A stretch of DNA of 30,185 nucleotides from Oppiella nova (GCA_905397405.1 CAJPVJ010000258.1:1-30185), one strand, 5' to 3'. Counted from the first letter of the stretch, positions 1 through 11,245 are shown. Notes: generated by a model from the letters alone, not told the origin. Program-made: numbers and translations.

Positions 1-163
1 AATTGAAAAATAATATAATATTTTTCAAAAATCCATTTGTAATGCCGTCTCAATTGAAATGATATCTCTGGCGGTGAATATGTTTTTTGAGATATCAATT
101 GATTTTTATTTCAACACTTTTTCGCCACCAATTGTGTCGTACATTATAATGCAATACTTATTC

Positions 164-168
<5 letters not shown>

Positions 169-206
<38 letters not shown>
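169..206. repeat. (TC)n microsatellite
   Basis: About 19 TC units in AT-rich flanks. Confidence 0.98.
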
Positions 207-209
<3 letters not shown>

Positions 210-1051
210 AACTATACAAAAACTTTTTACCCTACGAATCGCATTAGCCATTCAATGGTATTTTTATGACATTCATAAAACACAAAAAATAACCAAAAAT
301 TACTCGTATATTATACATGAATCAAAAATCTTTTTCTCGGAAAAGTCTTAACGGATATAAAGTATGTGCGAAAGAGTGAGCGAAAAAAGTGATACAAATA
401 GTGATGCGAAAGACAATCACAATAAGCAATGATTGTCGAGAGCCATAGTATTTGCAAATCCAGACCATTGTCTGACAGTTAAAGCCTATGTATGGGGACA
501 GGGAGAGAGAGTGTGAGCAGACATGTCTTGATGACCATTATTATCCTCTAATATACTGCAGTTTTTTTGCGGGAAAAGTTAGGGAAATGCAAATGAGGGG
601 CAGCCAAGTGCTATCATAATCAGCAACAAACATACAATACATGTAAACAACATTTATTAAACACTGGAATCTAGGATTACAAACGATTTGCTAAATATTT
701 TATTTATCACTTAAACCTAAACTACTGTTACTCTATGGCTAACCCATTGATATAGTTATGAGACCCCCGGCAATGGTTAGCACTGGTTAACCCCAGCGTC
801 ATTTGTTTATAAGGTTAGGCAAATGGGATCTGGCACATTTTAGTGCCACTTTATGCTGAGTGTTGTGAGCGATGGACTGTTTCGGCACATAATCATAGCG
901 TTTGGGTTTCTCTCTCTTTATTTCTATGACTGTAATGACTGGTGCGGAGAGGGATTGCCATCGCATTTGACGTGATCTTCAGCTGCAATAAAGAGCTACC
1001 AGTGCTCTCCTCAATGTCTGTGTGTCACCGAATGGCACACATTCACACACT

Positions 1052-1054
<3 letters not shown>

Positions 1055-1096
<42 letters not shown>
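1055..1096. repeat. (GA)n microsatellite
   Basis: 21 GA units, about 50 bases after a TACCAGTGC word at 997-1005. Confidence 0.98.
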
Positions 1097-1101
<5 letters not shown>

Positions 1102-1446
1102 CATCCAATTTATGGCCCACAAAATGCATTCAAACTTTTTCCGTACTATCGGTGGAGTGAAAAATTCATAAAATTGAAAATATATCGATTCAATTAGGCA
1201 TTGAAATACGTTTGGATTCAATGTATGCATTCATTTAACAAGGTTTTTTGGTTGTAATTATCGTAAACTATCAAAATATGTATCATTTAATAATAGACAT
1301 CAGTGTCTTATGAAAATATGTTTTACACAAATAGAAACATGATAAAATATATTGTACAGTATTAATTTAGATTCTGGACAAAAAAATATACATCTAATGT
1401 ATTCATACAATAAGGTTGATGACCCTTCTCTCTCCTTCGCAATTAC

Positions 1447-1449
<3 letters not shown>

Positions 1450-1489
<40 letters not shown>
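1450..1489. repeat. (TC)n microsatellite
   Basis: 20 TC units, uninterrupted. Confidence 0.98.
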
Positions 1490-1492
<3 letters not shown>

Positions 1493-2814
1493 GCAGTGAA
1501 TATATGCTCATTGAATACACAAATCACTAATACTGGCGAAAACACATCATCACTAGAATAGCCAGTAATGGCTTATACGGCAATGCAATGGCTGTACATC
1601 TATGCAAATAATAGGGCACAGGAAGGAGAATGAGAGGGGAGAGGGAGAGAGAGGGATGAGATGCAGAGGAGATGCAAAATTGCAGTTACCAGTCCTTACA
1701 CTAACAACAGAGCACTGGTATTATATTAGACATACTGTGGCTCATGGAGTAGTAGTAGGAAAAACGATTGGATTTGGAGCCAAATTGTGAAGTTAGCCGT
1801 AAAGGATACTCACTTACATAGCACGCGATACACACACTCATACAGCACACTGTACTCTAACAGCGCGCTGGCATTCATGGTATCTATCTATCCGTGTATT
1901 TGTATTAAAACTACAGGTGCTCTCGCTCTTTGCCAATATATTCTTGCATGTTATTTGCAAATGTATCGCATTATAAGCGTAAGTGAATTCGCAAAATAAT
2001 ATGTATCTATAAATATATACATATCGACGTAAGACATATTCGTTGGAAATTATGCCAAATACTGATAGATATCTATACAAAGTATATATACGTAAGAGTT
2101 ATTTCTTATATACTATATATACATAGAGTATATATACTATGAGATAAAATGAGAAAACGTAAGATTTTTCTGTGCGTAACAATAAAATAAAAGAAAATGC
2201 AGAAATTGTATGAATAGTGAAATGTAATGAAAAATGTTCAGTGAATGATAAAAATCAGTTTTTATGTATTGAATAGATCTGAATGTCTTTTGAATATATT
2301 GGATGATTCGATGGCATTGATTGGATGGCCAATGGATGGCCGGGTATTGCATATGTATTGCAATAAATAAAAAGAGATTTGTATTTAAGAGATAGAGATA
2401 TGTATAGCGAATACTTAGACATTATCTCAATAGTAAGAGATATAGTGAATATATTTTATATATAACTTATATGTTTAGTGTATAATATGCATAGAGAATA
2501 GTACAGTATGTGAGTTATGTATGTCTTATGATATGATATATAAAATTCTATATTAGCCCAGACATACCATTCCCCACTATGCCAGCGACCAATAGATTTG
2601 CGTTTAATGTAGAGATTTAAAAAGATTTAATCAAAAATATTTCTAATAATATGAAATGTTTTCTTTTTACTCTCAATATATTGAATACATTTTTATATAA
2701 AACTTATTTCTGTTCAGTCAATGTATTAGAAAATAATTTTTATTCGCAAATTATTCACAGAAATAGTTATTATGAAACTTATTTACAAATATATGACATT
2801 TTCAGAAAAGTTTT

Positions 2815-2815
<1 letters not shown>

Positions 2816-2852
<37 letters not shown>

Positions 2853-2890
2853 GTGAGTGAGAGAGAGAGAGTGAGTGAGTGAGAGAGAGA
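2816..2890. repeat. compound (GA)n-(GAGT)n-(GA)n-(GAGT)n-(GA)n microsatellite
   Basis: A GA block is followed twice by GAGT runs, with GA blocks between and after. A compound of the same two units on the opposite strand lies at 28296-28349. Confidence 0.97.
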
Positions 2891-3260
2891 CCCAAATACT
2901 TAATACTCAGAATATTCTTACAAAATATAAAAGTCATAAAAATGACAAATGAATGCAAATTCTGGTAATACATTACCATAAGGAATGGTCACAGAAAGTG
3001 AGCACAAAATATATAAAAATTTGAATACAAAATACAAAAAAAAAACTAAAATAATTGCGCGAACAATGAGCCGGCAATTTGACGGCTACATAAAAAAGGA
3101 GCTGGTTGCAATAAATTGTGATAGCGACACACAATTGTGGGCACACCATCGCACAATAAACAGCACATACAGAATATAATATACATACATACTGGCACAC
3201 CATTCATATGTATCAATAATTCATTGGCCAATAGTGTGGAACTGTAGCTCACAATTCATG

Positions 3261-3278
3261 GACAGACAGACAGACAGA
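3261..3278. repeat. short (GACA)n run
   Basis: Four and a half GACA units. Confidence 0.95.
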
Positions 3279-4225
3279 TAGTTAGTGAGTGTGAGACACA
3301 CTCGCGATGGCAATGAAGTAGTGATTCAGTGATAGAGAAGATTGCGGTGGAAGTGATTTGGGAAGAGGAAGACATTTAGCGCTCATTCGTACGTTTCAAT
3401 GCATAATAACATCCATACATCACATCCAGTCTTATGTAATAATATACACAAAGTATTGGTCAGAGACCTGATTACCAGTGCGAGTGATATTGTTTCAAAT
3501 ATGCCGTAAAGGATTATGTTATGGATTGTATTGAGTAGTACTTCAGATACTAGTTATCATTACATATAATATAATAATTTTTGTAATCATTATATTTTTC
3601 TAATGTCGATAGCTATGAAATACTAATATATTTTTACAATTATTTATTAATAATTAAATATAGTTTATAAATACTTTGGATTTATAAGTATTTCAAAATA
3701 TTTTGTATACTTTAAATGTATTGAAATTTCAATTTTTAAAAACTTTTATATTTAAAAATTATGCCCAGTTATTTAAGCATAATCCCAAATATTTTGTTAT
3801 TCATAGAGTTTTGGGAAAAATAAAAAATATTTGCTATTATATGCAAAGAATATATAAATATAATAAATGGGAATAAAAATCAATACGAAATACCAATAAT
3901 TCAGGACAAAATGTATTAACATTTGTTTAGTTTATGAATTTATTGATACGTAAAACAAATATCAGATTTACTTTAAATACTATCGCAGAGTACAGTATAT
4001 AAAACATATAGGGATACAAGAGATACAACATTTTGGTGCACATAAAATATTTCTATTATGAAAGGCATATAAGACTTATTTATTATACAGAATATTCTCC
4101 TCATATATACATATGTATGCATAATATGGTATAAATGTTAAGATCAGCAAAAAACAAAAACTAAACATTTATTTTTAACAATATATCACATTTGCTATGT
4201 TTGCTAACAATATACATACCATTTG

Positions 4226-4228
<3 letters not shown>

Positions 4229-4263
<35 letters not shown>
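4229..4263. repeat. (GA)n microsatellite
   Basis: About 17 GA units preceded by ggat; the ATGA-GAGA start resembles the arrays at 12059 and 22109. Confidence 0.98.
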
Positions 4264-4266
<3 letters not shown>

Positions 4267-4487
4267 GTGTTGATGCGAAGTTCAGCCACACAATCATTAC
4301 AACCATCACAACTCCCATCCCTCTATGCACTGGCAGTTGTCTCCCTATTTTAGCCATACAGAATTACTTTGGGCCCGAAGTCATTGAAAGACTGAAAGAG
4401 TGTGAGAGATGAGTTGATTTTCTAACGCTATATTTACTTTATGTTTAAGTTTGTGAGAAATCGCAATTCAATGCTTGACTTTTGAGG

Positions 4488-4490
<3 letters not shown>

Positions 4491-4525
<35 letters not shown>
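4491..4525. repeat. (AG)n microsatellite
   Basis: About 17 AG units. Confidence 0.98.
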
Positions 4526-4527
<2 letters not shown>

Positions 4528-4861
4528 ACTGGCTATTATAGCCAAAGTATTATAACTGTTAAGCCCTGACATTCACCGGAGAGAGAAAATCTACCGATCC
4601 TTACAAACACTGTGTATTGGTATGCATTAACCTAAACTCCCAAAAAATGCAAAACACTTTTGCCCACCAAAGCAACTACTTTTAAAAAACTGCTAACAAT
4701 TGTGTTGGACTTACAAACTTTTTTCCACTATTACTCTTGACTCTGACTGCCAGTCCCTTATTGTCTTTCCCCATACGATTGCAATGCATGTAATTTGTAT
4801 GCATTCTTCACTCTCTTTGCATACTCGTAGTCACAATGCATGGCATGTCCTCACACTCTAC

Positions 4862-4997
4862 TACCAGTGCTGATGCTGGAGGAGAGTGCACTGGTATCCA
4901 CATGACAACAACATATACATGTATATATTAATGGGAGAGAGAGATCTGAATATACAGTACGAGTGCACATACAGACTGGTGTGTGTGTGTGACCAGT
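4862..4997. promoter_or_regulatory. cluster of TACCAGTGC-type words in inverted pairs
   Basis: TACCAGTGC (4862-4870) faces GCACTGGTA (4888-4896), a perfect 9-bp inverted pair 17 bases apart. Then ACTGGT (4975-4980) faces ACCAGT (4992-4997) across a (GT)n stretch. The cluster lies in a GC-richer patch. It looks like a binding-site cluster, but the binding factor is unknown and the role is inferred. Confidence 0.3.
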
Positions 4998-5105
4998 GGT
5001 ATGGCTGTACAGGCTATGGCTATTTGCTTGTTATTTGGATGCATGAGATGGAAAATGCATATTAAAGGGACAATGCTTTGCATAACACTGTACTCATATC
5101 CCTGT

Positions 5106-5127
5106 GCTCTCTCTCTCTCTCTCTCTC
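5106..5127. repeat. (TC)n microsatellite
   Basis: 11 TC units. Confidence 0.97.
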
Positions 5128-5199
5128 ACCATCGCTGATGAGATCGAATATCTGAGACATAAAACTAAAGCGAATTGTTTTGTCAGAATAAATGAATAC

Positions 5200-5201
<2 letters not shown>

Positions 5202-5234
<33 letters not shown>
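5202..5234. repeat. (GA)n microsatellite
   Basis: About 16 GA units, less than 80 bases after a TC array of opposite orientation (5106-5127). Confidence 0.97.
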
Positions 5235-5237
<3 letters not shown>

Positions 5238-5643
5238 ATAAAAATGTTGTGTCTTATTGTTAGTACAGTTTTATATTTATTTTTATATTTTATTATTTCT
5301 GTTGGCATTTATTTTTGCCCACTTTATATGTACAGAATATTTTGAATATATATACTTTAGCTAATGGGCACCCAATATGATAAAATTTACAAAAATTTTT
5401 ATATTTTTCGTTTAATCAATGACAAGAATATTTTGTGGCAATAAATCATAAGATGTTTGCAAATTATCGTATAATAACTAATTGATTAATTTTGTGCTAA
5501 GAATTAATAAGATATTAGTTTTCATACAAATTCATTCAATTACTGAATGAATGCATAATAGGAAAGCCATAAGTATTGTAAGAAATCAATACTTGTATTA
5601 CAATAGACTATATTATTCAAGTCTATAATTGGGATCAATATTC

Positions 5644-5646
<3 letters not shown>

Positions 5647-5676
<30 letters not shown>
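5647..5676. repeat. (TC)n microsatellite
   Basis: 15 TC units. Confidence 0.98.
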
Positions 5677-5679
<3 letters not shown>

Positions 5680-5887
5680 GACAACCACATTATTGTCATC
5701 AGAACTTTTATTCGCTTGAATTTGGCTACAAAATGGAAATAAAATCTCCAAAAATACTCAACAATTCAATCATTTTATGTATACTAAAAAATCCTAATTA
5801 TATGTAAAAGCATAGCGAGTACTACATAACTCATAAAAGATTAAACACAAATTTAATTTGATATAAGATTAAAGTACAGTATTAGGC

Positions 5888-5914
5888 TATCGATAGACAG
5901 TGCATATATAAAAT
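5888..5914 (+). promoter_or_regulatory. candidate promoter words: DRE-like palindrome and TATA box
   Basis: TATCGATA (5888-5895, within CTATCGATAG) matches the DRE core known from Drosophila promoters. TATATAAAAT follows at 5905-5914. A start site about 30 bases on (near 5935) would leave a short leader before the ATG at 5955. There is no TCAG initiator at that position. Such words can arise by chance in AT-rich DNA. Confidence 0.2.
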
Positions 5915-5954
5915 AGGTATTACTGGTGAGAGGCTCGGGAGGAGTGGGCTTTAT

Positions 5955-6019
5955 ATGGCAATCGTATGGATAGAAAAGTATAACTTATTTGTTAATTCCG
6001 TTGGATTGGAAAAAGTAGA
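5955..6019 (+). CDS. possible short first coding exon, unknown product
   Basis: From ATG at 5955, 21 sense codons (starting MAIVWIEKYNLF) run to a near-consensus donor, AGA|GTAAGTG, with intron G at 6020. Without splicing, the frame stops at once (GAG TAA). It lies 40-50 bases after a TATA-like box, which makes the layout gene-like. It is too short for a family call, and no following exon was identified. Low confidence: the order of signals is suggestive but each is common. Confidence 0.17.
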
Positions 6020-6104
6020 GTAAGTGTATAGTCGTTGCAATTCTATAGCAGACAAACACAACAACTTAAGTAAAATATATTGAATGTATAAATAGATATT
6101 AGAG

Positions 6105-6106
<2 letters not shown>

Positions 6107-6139
<33 letters not shown>
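6107..6139. repeat. (GA)n microsatellite
   Basis: About 16 GA units, just downstream of the short exon candidate at 5955-6019. Confidence 0.98.
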
Positions 6140-6141
<2 letters not shown>

Positions 6142-6257
6142 GGAGATTGTGTTTAATTTTGCTTTGCATTCGAAAGACGAATAAAGAGAGAGAAGAGTCG
6201 ATCCCCAGCGGACACACAGACGAGGACTTGAGATGAGATGAGCCTCACTTGCAATGG

Positions 6258-6278
6258 GAGAGAGAGAGAGAGAGAGAG
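6258..6278. repeat. (AG)n microsatellite
   Basis: About 10 units within a generally purine-rich stretch (6180-6350) that has further short GA runs. Confidence 0.97.
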
Positions 6279-6530
6279 CAAGAGAGCGAGTTTAGAGTTC
6301 AAATTATGCGAGCTCTACATCACTGGGGAGAGAGAGAATGAGAGAGATGTCTAAAGTGGGCACTGGATGTGTGGATGCATTTGTGCGGCTCTGGTATTAC
6401 TGTTATAATGAATTCAAGAGAAAATGCAAAAGAGGAGAGAGATGTGCAGAGAAATGCATTCACATATCGATTTGAATGCGACTATAACTGGACATAAGAC
6501 TAGATTTATTTCGGTTTCCCTTCACACAAG

Positions 6531-6554
6531 CTCTCTCTCTCTCTCTCTCTCTCT
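6531..6554. repeat. (CT)n microsatellite
   Basis: 12 CT units; the last array before a gap of about 3 kb without GA/TC arrays. Confidence 0.97.
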
Positions 6555-7657
6555 GCCATACAATTCTCAATACAATAAACAACACTCTATTACTCGTACA
6601 TTCATATTATTATTACATGTTTTCAAATCTAAATTAGAGTCAAATCTATTATTATTTATTACGCGAACAATGAACGAGAGTTTTGTGTTTCACTCAATCT
6701 ATATGTCATAGACTTCAATAGAAATTGCAATTAAAATACTATAAAACGAAAAAGAAAACATTAAAAAATTAAATATACTTTTTTCCTATTAAAGACTTCA
6801 TACAGATTGACAATTAATCGTAACTATTATCGCAAAATAAGATATTTTGCAATCAATATATTTAATGACATTTTCAACAAACAGTTACTTTAATTACCAA
6901 TGACTCCGATTCACATCTCAGACATAATTTAGATTTCATTAGCCATTAAACACTGTTATCATTGATTTCGTTGTTATATTTCACTTAAACAGATTTTTTA
7001 AGAGTCGGAGACAATGCCAGCAAAAAACACTAAAAAATTGTCTTTTTTTCTCCACCAGTAGTGGTGGACAGCGAGAGAAAACAAATCTCATGTGTTGTAT
7101 GGACTCATGAATTACATCTAATTTATTATAAATGAGAAAAACAAGAATTCAAACTATATTTTCATTACCCGGGGTTTGGGCTTTGCGATGACTGAGATAA
7201 TAAGGGACAGGGAGTTGGACATGAAAAATGCTGTTAAATAAGTGAAAAACACTGATTAGAGTGAAGACATAACCATTGGAGTCAACGCTCTATTTCTTTG
7301 GCCTAACTATGGATTAAACGCTAAGAAACAGAAAAGTTAAACAAAAAAACATAAGATTTTATTGTTTATTGTATTTCGCTTTTTGTATATATTCTGCTGC
7401 TTTTCAAAACATAGATATCATTAATGATTAATAGACATCGAATAGGCTTTAAATAATAATTAAATACTTTGTATTACAAGTGTATTTATAAAACATATAT
7501 GATACTACTACTTTTTTAATGGTTGATAGCATATTAAGTAAACATGTAATAAAGTTATTGAATTTATCGTCCAATAAATAGAGTATAAAAGAGTCAAAGA
7601 ATTGTGAATTCAATAGTAGTTTTGTGGGCAACAAAAATATTTCAATTATATTTTTAC
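6555..7657. other. non-coding stretch, presumed intron or flank of the 7658-7883 exon
   Basis: AT-rich with no arrays and no further exon recognised. If the minus-strand exon at 7658-7883 is real, its intron begins here. A GC-richer bit near 7165-7200 (cccggggtttgggc) has no clear meaning. Confidence 0.5.
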
Positions 7658-7883
7658 CTGAAGTATAAATAAATGGCTTATTATTCTCGTCATTAGCGAT
7701 GAGTTTATTAAATTTATTGGCAAACAGTTTGTCCAATGAGTTAGCATTGAGTTTAAGTGGTAGGACATCATCATCAGCAGTGTTAGTGGTGGTGGTAGTG
7801 GACAGTCGTCTCGTATTATTATTATTATTAGCAAATGATTGTCTATTTGTCCAAAACATGGGTAACAATGAATTTGTATTCAT
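7658..7883 (-). CDS. candidate N-terminal coding exon, Asn/Thr-rich protein of unknown function
   Basis: The exon starts at the ATG read from 7883 downwards (context ACTATGA, A at -3), with an in-frame TAG upstream at 7911-7913. It encodes 75 complete codons and ends in phase 1 at CAG|GTAAAAAT, a good 5' splice site (intron G at 7657). The protein begins MNTNSLLPMFW. It has a short Asn run (about residues 19-23), a Thr run (29-33), an acidic DDD (37-39), then a more ordered Leu/Phe/Lys-rich part around residues 41-63 and ends near FIYTS. Runs of Asn and Thr are common in arthropod regulatory proteins, but I do not recognise a domain or family. The frame stays open past the donor to 7449, where it becomes AT-rich and hydrophobic, as expected for read-through into an intron. 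No downstream exon could be placed. It lies in the longest stretch without GA arrays. The call rests on the true ATG, the donor, the composition change and ordinary codon use, so it could still be chance. Confidence 0.4.
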
Positions 7884-8039
7884 AGTCAAGCACTGGTCAT
7901 ACAAATGACACTACTGTCCGCTCTTATGGTGTCTGTCCATACAATCACACATAACAGACACTCAAGAGTTTCAGTGAAAACCGAGTTAGAGGTCAACAGC
8001 CACTCGACTCTTATGTCTGAGCAGTTTGTATGGCATTCA

Positions 8040-8165
8040 CAGCGCCAGTAGTTATGACACAATCGACGAGTGTTTCGCCGAATATATCGTCGATAACGAC
8101 AAGTCGATTACGAGTCAAATAAATAAAAACTCAGAAATAAAGCGCCGATAAAAAAGTCATCGAAA
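8040..8165. promoter_or_regulatory. CpG-richer stretch between divergent gene-start candidates
   Basis: CpG dinucleotides are packed here (cgacgag, ttcgccg, tcgtcgataacgac, tcgattacgag, gcgccgat), unlike the AT-rich surroundings. The stretch sits between the minus-strand candidate exon starting at 7883 and a plus-strand TATA/initiator pair at 8498-8528, as expected of a shared upstream region. There is no reading frame I can support. The regulatory role is inference from position and base composition only. Confidence 0.25.
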
Positions 8166-8497
8166 AAAATATACACTACTCTTACGGATAGGAGGAGTAA
8201 GAGTGGGTGATAGAGAGACAAAGTTCAGGTGCTCCGTGGGTACGGTATGTGTCAAACAAGTGTCGCCAGAGATAGTCAACCAAAACAATAGTCGAGAAAT
8301 AAAAAACAAAAATCATTAACAAGTAGTTAAGTGTTTCGGTCAATGGATTGTCAATAAAAGTTTTTGACACCAAAATTAGTCCATCGATTAGTGTATAGCT
8401 ATAATGCAATGCCAATCGTAGTGACTATCGGCACTCATATGGTATGACATTACAAATGACATGTAGGAGCCAACAGTGCGTTTGATCATCAGTTGGT

Positions 8498-8528
8498 TAT
8501 ATAAGCGCCGGGAGTTTGGGATTCAGCC
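8498..8528 (+). promoter_or_regulatory. candidate core promoter (TATA box plus initiator)
   Basis: TATATAAG at 8498-8505 is followed by TTCAGCC at 8522-8528, which resembles the arthropod TCAG initiator with A at 8525. The spacing is 27 bases from first T to A, slightly short of the usual 28-34. The DNA between is GC-richer (GCGCCGGG). A GG|GTGAC donor-like site lies at 8567-8571, so a short untranslated first exon is possible. No plus-strand coding exon was found downstream. Confidence 0.25.
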
Positions 8529-9110
8529 GTATATACGGTATATAATTGCTGTCATTAGAGTGTTTCGGGTGACTTTGATTTGCGCAAATATAGCAAATAT
8601 ACTGTTTTTTCCCTGATGATAATTATTCATTAATGTGTGTTGTTTCACCGGAATTTTCAAATCATTTATTAAATCATATATAATACTAGTTTGAAAAACA
8701 ATAAAACATTTATTTATTTGCTATTTTCAATCGCGAAAACATTATTATATAATGTATATTAAGGTAGCGATCGCTTGATTGCACAGATTATTAGTAATGT
8801 AAAGCCTTTAATACATTGATTATATTGTGCACCAAAAATAAAAATATATAAATAAACACTTTTCACATACAAATGTTTACTTCATTGACATTAATTTTGT
8901 CAATCATTAAACTATGTTTTATCGATATTATTGTTATTTTCAAATACTTTAGCGCAAGAAAAAAGTTATTTATATTTTTTTCATTGACTTTTCACAGCTT
9001 TTTAGGAACTATTCGTTACACAGAAATGAAAGACAAAAAACTTTTTATCAGATTTTAGGAACCATTTGATTACGAAATACAAACACAAATGTATATAAAT
9101 TTATTTATAG

Positions 9111-9133
9111 TATATATATATATATATATATAT
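9111..9133. repeat. (TA)n run
   Basis: About 11 TA units in AT-rich DNA. Confidence 0.95.
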
Positions 9134-9616
9134 TATTTATTACATATACGACATGTAGATTGACATTTTTCAATCATGGACATTTAAATCGCACATAGAT
9201 TTCTCTCTACAAACAAATTATATTAAATATTCAGCGAAATAATAGCCGCAAAAAATCTCAACAAAACTTATTTCACAACAAATTAATGAAAATATTGCGC
9301 AAAACTATGCGCCAAACGAGTGGTTATTATATAAAGATATGATATATAAGAGCGAAGATGTAGTGCCGAAAGGAAAGACGTTTCGCAGTCTGCGGGCTCG
9401 TAGGGAAGCCTGAGACACACGCACGATGTGATAGCACTGGTAGGTTGGCATACACTGAAACTATTCAGTGTACTCTCTCTCCCTTTCCCGTAGTAGTGGT
9501 TGTTGTTTGTGTAGTGCGAGAGTGAGTGTCGGAGTAGTGATGCTGTGCTGCCTCTCATCGATATGCGAACAGCACTTGAATGCCAGTCCCTATCGATGCC
9601 ACTGACAGAGTAGTAG

Positions 9617-9618
<2 letters not shown>

Positions 9619-9658
<40 letters not shown>
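9619..9658. repeat. (GA)n microsatellite
   Basis: 20 GA units at the right edge of a GC-richer island (9350-9620). Confidence 0.98.
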
Positions 9659-9663
<5 letters not shown>

Positions 9664-10069
9664 GTGAATTACAATACGGAATGAATAATAATATGCAAAC
9701 TCGGAGTCAAACTCAGGGGAAATTTTGGAGAAATTTTTTTTTTTAATAAACCCAACGCTCGCCTAAATATAATTGCCTGAATCTATCAGAAAAATTGGTG
9801 CCATATTTGGCCAATAATTGCCAATCACATGCAGTAATATAAATCGAAAATGTATTCTTTATATATATGAAATACTAGACATTTGGCAAAAAATAATTAA
9901 TTAATTTCAATGATTGCTTTTTTGCATAATACCCGATATGTGTAACGAAAATTGCATTTATAACACAAAAATCGATAATCACTATTCACTTAATACATAG
10001 CATTAATGGCAAGGGTAAAACGGGTTAATTCCTATACAATAGGCAAATATAGTCTCAATGTTTGCACAC

Positions 10070-10656
10070 ATAATATGCAAATCCAATGTTACATAATAGG
10101 CCAGTCGTGTAGTGTATGGCAATGGGCTCTAGAAAGAGACGAATTAAAATTGAGTGCCGAAAGAGTGGTTGGAGTTTAGGGTTTAATAGAGAGAAAAGGG
10201 GAATGTTTTATAACATTTTAAAATAATCGATTCGACAGACATGTAGTTCCCCTCTGTTTACTACAACACGTATATGTGTGCACTGGTATGCATGAAATAC
10301 TCCGACGACTCTGATTGGAAAATAGATTTTTCATTCAAAATACACATATATTTCTCTATTCACTTGTTTTCTATATAATATTGAATTTATATATTCATAT
10401 ATAGTTGAGATTCGCAGAATATTTCTTAAATATTTGCTTTCATACTAAAAATGGAGTGAAAAATGTTTAACTTTTTTTCCAATAAATAATATTCCTAAGC
10501 TAGAGTATTTTTGTAGCATTTTAATTAAAATATTATTTAAATCCGTGAAATAATACTCAATGAAATGTATGGCTAATCGTATTAATAGTAAACACTTGTG
10601 TGAATGACATAAGAAAAACAAAACACATGAAATCAACGCTAAATTTCACGACAAGT
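10070..10656. repeat. tandem duplication A, copy 1
   Basis: The 587-bp unit begins ataatatgcaaatccaatg and ends cacgacaagt. It is followed directly by a second copy. By eye the copies differ at about five bases plus two one-base indels (around 1%). It contains one TACCAGTGC-type word (10280-10288) and no gene. Confidence 0.95.
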
Positions 10657-11245
10657 ATAATATGCAAATCCAATGTTACATAATAGGCCAGTCGTGTAGT
10701 GTATGGCAATGGGCTCTAGAAAGAGACGAATTAAAATTGAGTGCCGAAAGAGTGGTTGGAGTTTAGGGTTTAATAGAGAGAAAAAGGGGAATGTTTTATA
10801 ACATTTTAAAATAATCGATTCGACAGACATGTAGTTCCCCTCTGTTTACTACAACACGTATATGTGTGCACTGGTATGCATGAAATACTCCGACGACTCT
10901 CATTGGAAAATAGATTTTTCATTCAAAATACACATATATTTCTCTATTCACTTGTTTTCTATATAATATTGAATTTATATATTCATATATAGTTGAGATT
11001 CACAGAATATTTCTTAAATATTTGCTTTCATACTAAAAATTGAGTGAAAAATGTTTAACTTTTTTTCCAATAAAAAAATATTCCTAAGCTAGAGTATTTT
11101 TGTAGCATTTTAATTAAGATATTATTTAAATCCGTGAAATAATACTCAATGAAATGTATGGCTAATCGTATTAATAGTAAACACTTGTGTGAATGACATA
11201 AGAAAAACAAAACACATGAAATCAACGCTAAATTTCACGACAAGT
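10657..11245. repeat. tandem duplication A, copy 2
   Basis: This 589-bp unit is in the same orientation as copy 1 and abuts it with no spacer. Differences include a longer A run before ggggaatg and gattgg changed to cattgg. It is followed by a short third piece that repeats only the unit's end. Confidence 0.95.

Larger units (their letters stand above)
1..5887. other. non-coding AT-rich stretch with arrays
   Basis: No supportable gene. Open frames over 60 codons here are either translated GA/TC arrays (Arg-Glu or Ser-Leu runs) or short AT-rich frames, several lacking an ATG. It holds TACCAGTGC words at 997, 1712, 3473, 4862 and 4888, and the palindromic word CAGAATATTC at 2908 and 4088. 3541-4160 is especially AT-rich and otherwise empty. 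Confidence 0.7.
8530..10069. other. non-coding stretch with a GC-richer island
   Basis: 8530-9340 is AT-rich with a TA run. 9350-9620 is noticeably GC-richer, contains a TACCAGTGC-type word (9434-9442) and a minus-strand ATG frame of 91 codons (9558 down to 9283) with no recognised family. An acceptor-like TGTGTCTCAG|G lies inside that frame. 9660-10069 is empty. Confidence 0.5.

Noticed and set aside
979-1230. Open frames through GA/TC arrays (also at 59, 942, 1300, 1352, 4175, 4197, 11868, 14144, 26536, 28181 and others)
   Set aside because: The frames are kept open by the array itself, giving Arg-Glu or Ser-Leu runs. The sequence beyond the array is not protein-like and no family is recognised.
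8182-8415. Minus-strand frame with a hydrophobic segment and a GTAAGA donor, resembling the N-terminus of a membrane-anchored enzyme
   Set aside because: Its apparent start is TTG. The only ATG (8316) leaves about 44 codons, and no family motif follows the hydrophobic part.
9111-9133. TA run as a possible origin or promoter
   Set aside because: A simple repeat in AT-rich DNA with no supporting elements.
9283-9558. 91-codon minus-strand ATG frame in a GC-richer island
   Set aside because: Two other frames are also open over much of it, composition explains the lack of stops, and no family or clear splice structure was found.
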